Assembly: GCA_008931825.1 (NCBI GenBank)
Contig: QXVZ01007632.1
Span: 1 to 20,111, forward strand
DNA length: 20,111 nt
Origin: Phallusia fumigata
Taxonomy: Eukaryota > Chordata > Ascidiacea > Phlebobranchia > Ascidiidae
Direction of reading: 5' to 3'
Shown here: in pieces, positions 16,007 to 20,111 of the stretch
How the letters are laid out: every line of letters begins with the position of its first letter
Numbering within the stretch: the first letter of the stretch is position 1
The notes under the pieces: generated by a model
The model's input: the letters and a program-made list of their open reading frames with translations, nothing else
Database searches by the model: none
Told to the model about the DNA's origin: nothing
Position numbers and translations under genes: made by a program

Positions 16007-18261
16007 TGAATGCCCAGTAGCAGGGCTGAGGTGTGGTGAAACATTTTAACATGGGCTTGCACACAATACGAAGTTGTTAGTCGCTTACATACAACATGTC
16101 GGTCGAAACAACAGTAAAGTCATAGACGACCGTTATCGACTTATGTGAAGCAATTTTTCCCATGAAATGTTCAGGATTTTTGAATTTATTAACTTCGCCT
16201 GCTTTGGCGACACACCTTATTACACAAATAAGACATCAACAAAATGTAGTGCAATAACAGCAACTTCACAGCAGCTAAAAGAAAACATGAACAACGCATC
16301 GGCGGGCATTGCCAGTGTCATCTAAGATCATAACCCCAAATCAGAACAATGCAAAAGGCACGTGGTTGACATTAGAACAAGAAAATGACCAAGAGCACGT
16401 GTATTGTGCAGCCACGATTTTCATGCTTGATAAACAAGGGAGTTTCTTGCATTAGGTAATTTGCACTTGTTGCGAGGACTTTCTCGGTTTTAGTCAAAGC
16501 AAAAAAACCCACTCAGCAATTTCATTAACTAGCGCATGAGCCAAATTGTAAGATCGCTGAATCAGAAGAAGCCGGCCTCGGCTTAAGGAAGTGACAGATG
16601 TTGGTTAGTTTCCAAAACAAGATTCCGCGAACGTCGGGCAAAATACAATGTCTTGTGATGCTTACAAATAAGCAAATGCAAACGCTGCAGTATAAAGCTA
16701 CCGGGTCCGACACAGATTTGAAACTTAAAATACAACAGGGCACATTAAGTTAGCAAATTCTGTTGTTTTTTTTCATATTCGGGTGATAAAAATCGGGAGC
16801 AATTGTGCATTTTTTTAATGAAATTAAACACTATTGTCACTGTCCAAGGAGAAAACGTATTTTAAATCAAAAATAGTCAAAAAAATTTGACAAACTTTGG
16901 CACGCAGTTTGCTTGCGGCACATATCACTTGCAGATCAATCTCTTTTCGAAAAAAAAACACTTATCTACATCATTTACAGGCTGTTCGTGGTACAAAGTG
17001 AAAGTGGGTGATGAATGGCCGTTATTCGGCTACATTGACCGGAAGTCATCGTGCATCTCACCCACAATGCAGTTGCCACGTCATCTTCACTGCGTCATTT
17101 GACCATTAATGCAAATGACAGTACGTGGTTGTATAACTTTGCAAAACAAGTAATTTCCTTGAGTAATGTGTATTTTGCAAGCCTTGGGGGTCGAAAGCCT
17201 AAATGTGAAGTCACAGTTCAAAAAAACAACTTCCTATGCTTTGTATGGGGTCTAATAAACACACATATTTAGAGGCCGCTGCTTTTGGGGCACGTTGAAT
17301 TACAAATAGGTTCTTCCATGAACCCAAAACTTCACAAGGATGCGCTACAAGGTTTCTTGCATAAGTTTAAAAACTTGCTATGTTACAAGTTTACCCAAAA
17401 TTTGTAAGATTCGAAAAACATTACGATTTTTGTTTCACTGCCTTTACCACGTTTTAGAGCAGTTCTAGTGTTGGAAATGCAGAACTTTAACTGTTTAAGT
17501 GCGACCAAACTTAACTTACATCTACAGATCGAAAATCTATATTTCAATTGACTACCAAGCAAGTCAACAAAAAATAAATTTACTGGTGTTATGTGTAAAA
17601 AGAAGGGCTATTTAAATGATTTTGCATCGTACCTTATTTGCAATAATTTGAAAAAAAACTTGCTTATCGGACTGAAAAAGTCGAAGTTACAATTTGCGTG
17701 CCAAAAAAAATAATTCGCTCGCCACAATTGGCTGCACTATGATGAAACGGTTGTTTATTAGCAGACATTACTTGGTTTCACACCTTTGCCTGCAGTCACA
17801 ACTCGATTTTCCAAAATTTGCCAAACGAAACCCCCGAAGTTGAACAATTGAAATGAAGAGCGCGGTGACTTGGCACGAACACAAACCAACAAACGTAAGT
17901 AAAGTCAATCCACGTTTAACTTCTGCGCATTCGCTGGGATAACGTGACCACCCGTATTATGTTGGTCTGGTTCGAGCGATGACGTTCACCACCCGTGCAA
18001 AGGTCAATAAAGAAAGAAGAAAGATCGCGGCAGCAAAACACGTGATATACACGATGTTTGGGGGTTTTGCAGTCCAGACGCAATTTGCATAGTCTGTCGG
18101 CTCTCGATTGATTAAGTTCGTAGGAATCTAGTATTCAAAAAAAAGTTAATTTCAAATGAACGAAGACAAAGCTACGATACTTTATGTAATGTTTTGGGAG
18201 ATTGTAAAATAAATTTGAACATCAAAACTAACATCAGAGCAATTTGTTCATGTTTTCAAGG

Positions 18262-18544
18262 CAGTGGTTCCCCGCCTTTTTTGTGGCATCTTCTTACTGA
18301 GATTACGAATCGCGGCTCCCATAGCGGCTGACATACCATTTACGAAAAAAAAATAATTGTCATTTTGCACTTTATTTTAGATGGTGTAAACATTAATCAA
18401 GTCAGTGCGAATTGCAAGTACTTTTACATCGTTCTACCTGCAATATTTAACTTAATGAAAAAACAATTCTTGCAAATTGTTCGCGGCACCTCTGTAAGGG
18501 GCACCCCAGTAGGCCTATAAGCTAAAGGCGTTTGGAAAACACTG
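18262..18544. mobile_element. hAT-like MITE
   Basis: Left end CAGTGGTTCCCCGCCTTTT and reverse complement of right end CAGTGTTTTCCAAACGCCTTT align as inverted repeats with one 3-nt indel (CAGTGnTTnCC..CGCCTTT). Length 283 bp, no transposase frame. Flanking 8-mers TTTCAAGG and CTAAAAGC match at only 4 positions, so the target duplication is decayed. Confidence 0.55.
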
Positions 18545-19039
18545 CTAAAAGCATTTTACGGCAATATAATATGTGCGTAAAAAGGGCAAAAGAAATTATT
18601 ATAGTCCCGCTTGCATATTGTGATCACAGTGAACTTGTTTGGCTCCAAAAAATATGCATACAAAGGGTAAACGCGTTTAGGAAAGCATGCCAAACATACA
18701 AACTGCTTGAGGAAAACTGAAAACTCGTCCGTCTTTGAACCAACTCCATAGACCCCGCTGCACTGTGACATAGACCACGGAGCCAAGCCAAAACTATCCA
18801 ACAACAACAACAATACCAGGAACCGCCAAAGCCCAAAAAACAAAATTTGGCTGAAATCCCTAAAAATGTATTTTAACCAGTTTAATCATCAATGGAACTC
18901 GAGAAACGCGTATGTTTTTGTACAAGATGCCGCAAACGCAAAAACTACGTGCAAAACATACGCAATTTCCTTTCAGTTTGGCAGTGACGTATTTAGAGAT
19001 TGTGTTGATACGATTAAAACCAACCTAGAAACAAAAGCT

Positions 19040-19180
19040 TCTCGCCATTATGCACTGATGATGACAACAGCGATTGTCGAAACGTTTGCAATACAATGTA
19101 TTCACTGTANTCTCGCCATTATGCCCTGATGATGACAACAGCGATTGTCGAAACGTTTGCAATACAATGTATTCACTGTA
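19040..19180 (+). repeat. 70-bp near-perfect direct duplication on both sides of a single N
   Basis: Bases 19040-19109 and 19111-19180 are the same 70-mer (starting TCTCGCCATTATGC, ending GTATTCACTGTA) apart from one A/C difference, with an N at 19110 between them. This is what two overlapping contig ends look like when joined without merging. A genuine tandem duplication cannot be excluded. Open frames across the N are not real genes. Confidence 0.85.
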
Positions 19181-20111
19181 TACAAGTTCTCTGGCAGTTA
19201 TTTTTTTAAATTTTGATTACAACCACGTGTTGTATAATACCAAGATGTTGGTAGTTAAACCGCCGGTTTGCTTTCAACACTGCCTAGAACCGGTGGCAGC
19301 TCGGGCCGAAAAAGCGGTGTGGTAAAATTGCCGGGCTTCGGAGTTACAAAAACAACAACCGAAGTTACTTTACACTTAATGTGCCGCATATTCGAATGAA
19401 AATCGTGTCAATCTTTGGATGACAGCCAGTTGTGACGTAGACTCGCAAGGACGGTTCGACTCAAACAACATGTCGGTTTATTTGCTTTGGCTGCTTTTGC
19501 GTCACCAAAGCGCATGGTCGCGACCCCTGGACGTAAAACAAATAATTTACCGCGTAAAACTTGCGTGCGCCGAACTGCGGCTGCAATTTGCTTGAAGATG
19601 AATGAAAAACATTTACACTGGGTTGACCGGCCAAGCAAAAAACACGCAAAGGAATTTATATGACAGGTTTTACAAAGTCCAATGTTGTTGATATTTGCAG
19701 AAAAAAATTCCAAAATATTTATTCAGGTGACGTTCTGACAATTCTCTGTACACAAGAACATGTGGCGGTGGTAGTAAAGTTAGAATGTCACACTTGAAAA
19801 CTCGTGTTTTAAACTGTAATTTCTTTTCCACGCAAAAGGTCTTTGTCACAAAACGAATTCAAGCACATGAATTACAAAGTATGCACTGGGTGCTGGATGC
19901 AAAAAAATGAACATAACTAAAGCCAGCTTTAGCAAATAGTACGACAAAAAACGTTCCTAAAAACGTTTAAAAAAAATTACCCAAAAATGTGCATTAAGTG
20001 CAGCGCCGCTATCGAGATAAGCTAAATATCAAAACCGAACAACGAAGTGCTTCTTAAAACAGCCGGCGTTAGGAACAAATCTAGTATCACAAGTGTGTCA
20101 TCAACAAGTTC

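Larger units (their letters stand above)
15536..20111 (-). other. ERC: Region upstream of exon a: no exon recognised
   Basis: Presumably intron of the ERC gene, since exon a starts mid-codon and needs an upstream exon. The upstream ERC blocks expected (for example an IWKEQYRVVQEEN-type segment) were sought on the minus strand and not found. It holds a tRNA-derived SINE, a hAT-like MITE and a duplication flanking an N. The rest (16030-18260, 18545-19039, 19181-20111) is AT-rich with only short anonymous open frames. Confidence 0.6.

Noticed and set aside
16960..17102. Apparent plus-strand exon after TTTACAG (GCSWYKVKVGDEW..)
   Set aside because: Open and slightly GC-richer, with an ETS-like ACCGGAAGT word, but no domain match and no partner exon.
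18866..19325. Two plus-strand open frames across 19110
   Set aside because: Both run through the N and the duplicated 70-mer, so they depend on an assembly join.
19470..19595. 41-codon open frame with a hydrophobic start (MSVYLLWLLL), possible secreted peptide
   Set aside because: Too short to exceed chance, only one Cys, no processing sites or recognised peptide family, no splice partner.
1..20111. CRISPR, phage, toxin-antitoxin or other prokaryotic system
   Set aside because: The window is clearly eukaryotic genomic DNA with spliced exons; no such element is present.

Overview
The window is eukaryotic and holds the middle and C-terminal part of one large intron-rich gene on the minus strand. 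It encodes an ELKS/ERC/CAST-family protein, the coiled-coil presynaptic active-zone and Rab6/RIM-binding scaffold (ERC1/ERC2 in vertebrates). I reconstructed 15 coding exons between 15535 and 501: 14 complete and one cut by an N. Every readable junction keeps frame with GT..AG borders, giving about 643 codons. Successive exons follow the vertebrate ERC sequence in order. The N-terminal part (upstream of 15535) and the last C-terminal exon(s) (below 501) were not found, so the gene probably runs off both ends.

Organism: the AT-rich introns, three introns of 67-74 nt beside introns above 3 kb, a single diverged ERC gene, a tRNA-derived SINE and hAT-type MITEs suggest a compact invertebrate chordate genome. 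A tunicate such as Ciona is my best guess. This is inference; no species-specific marker was verified.

Layout, left to right. 1-500: no gene seen. 501-620: a divergent exon beginning TQNRLNLMQD. 621-4436: a 3.8 kb intron with two CpG-rich patches. 4437-6809: six exons plus two hAT-like MITEs and two copies of an unnamed roughly 110-bp dispersed repeat. 6810-8208: an intron with a diverged tandem duplication. 8209-10181: four exons, with a third MITE candidate. 10182-12042: exons around an N at 11443, where about 90-100 residues of the family are missing. 12043-15380: a 3.3 kb intron with a CRE/E-box cluster and another copy of the dispersed repeat. 15381-15535: the most 5' exon seen. 15536-20111: no recognisable exon; it holds a tRNA-derived SINE, a fourth MITE and a 70-bp duplication flanking a second N.

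Apart from this gene I see no second protein-coding gene, no structural RNA gene and no defence, CRISPR or other exotic system. The points most worth a second look are the two single-N joins (one removes coding sequence, the other looks like an unmerged contig overlap), the dispersed repeat family, a hammerhead-like CTGATGA/GAAAC core in the duplication, and tandem NAG acceptors in one exon.
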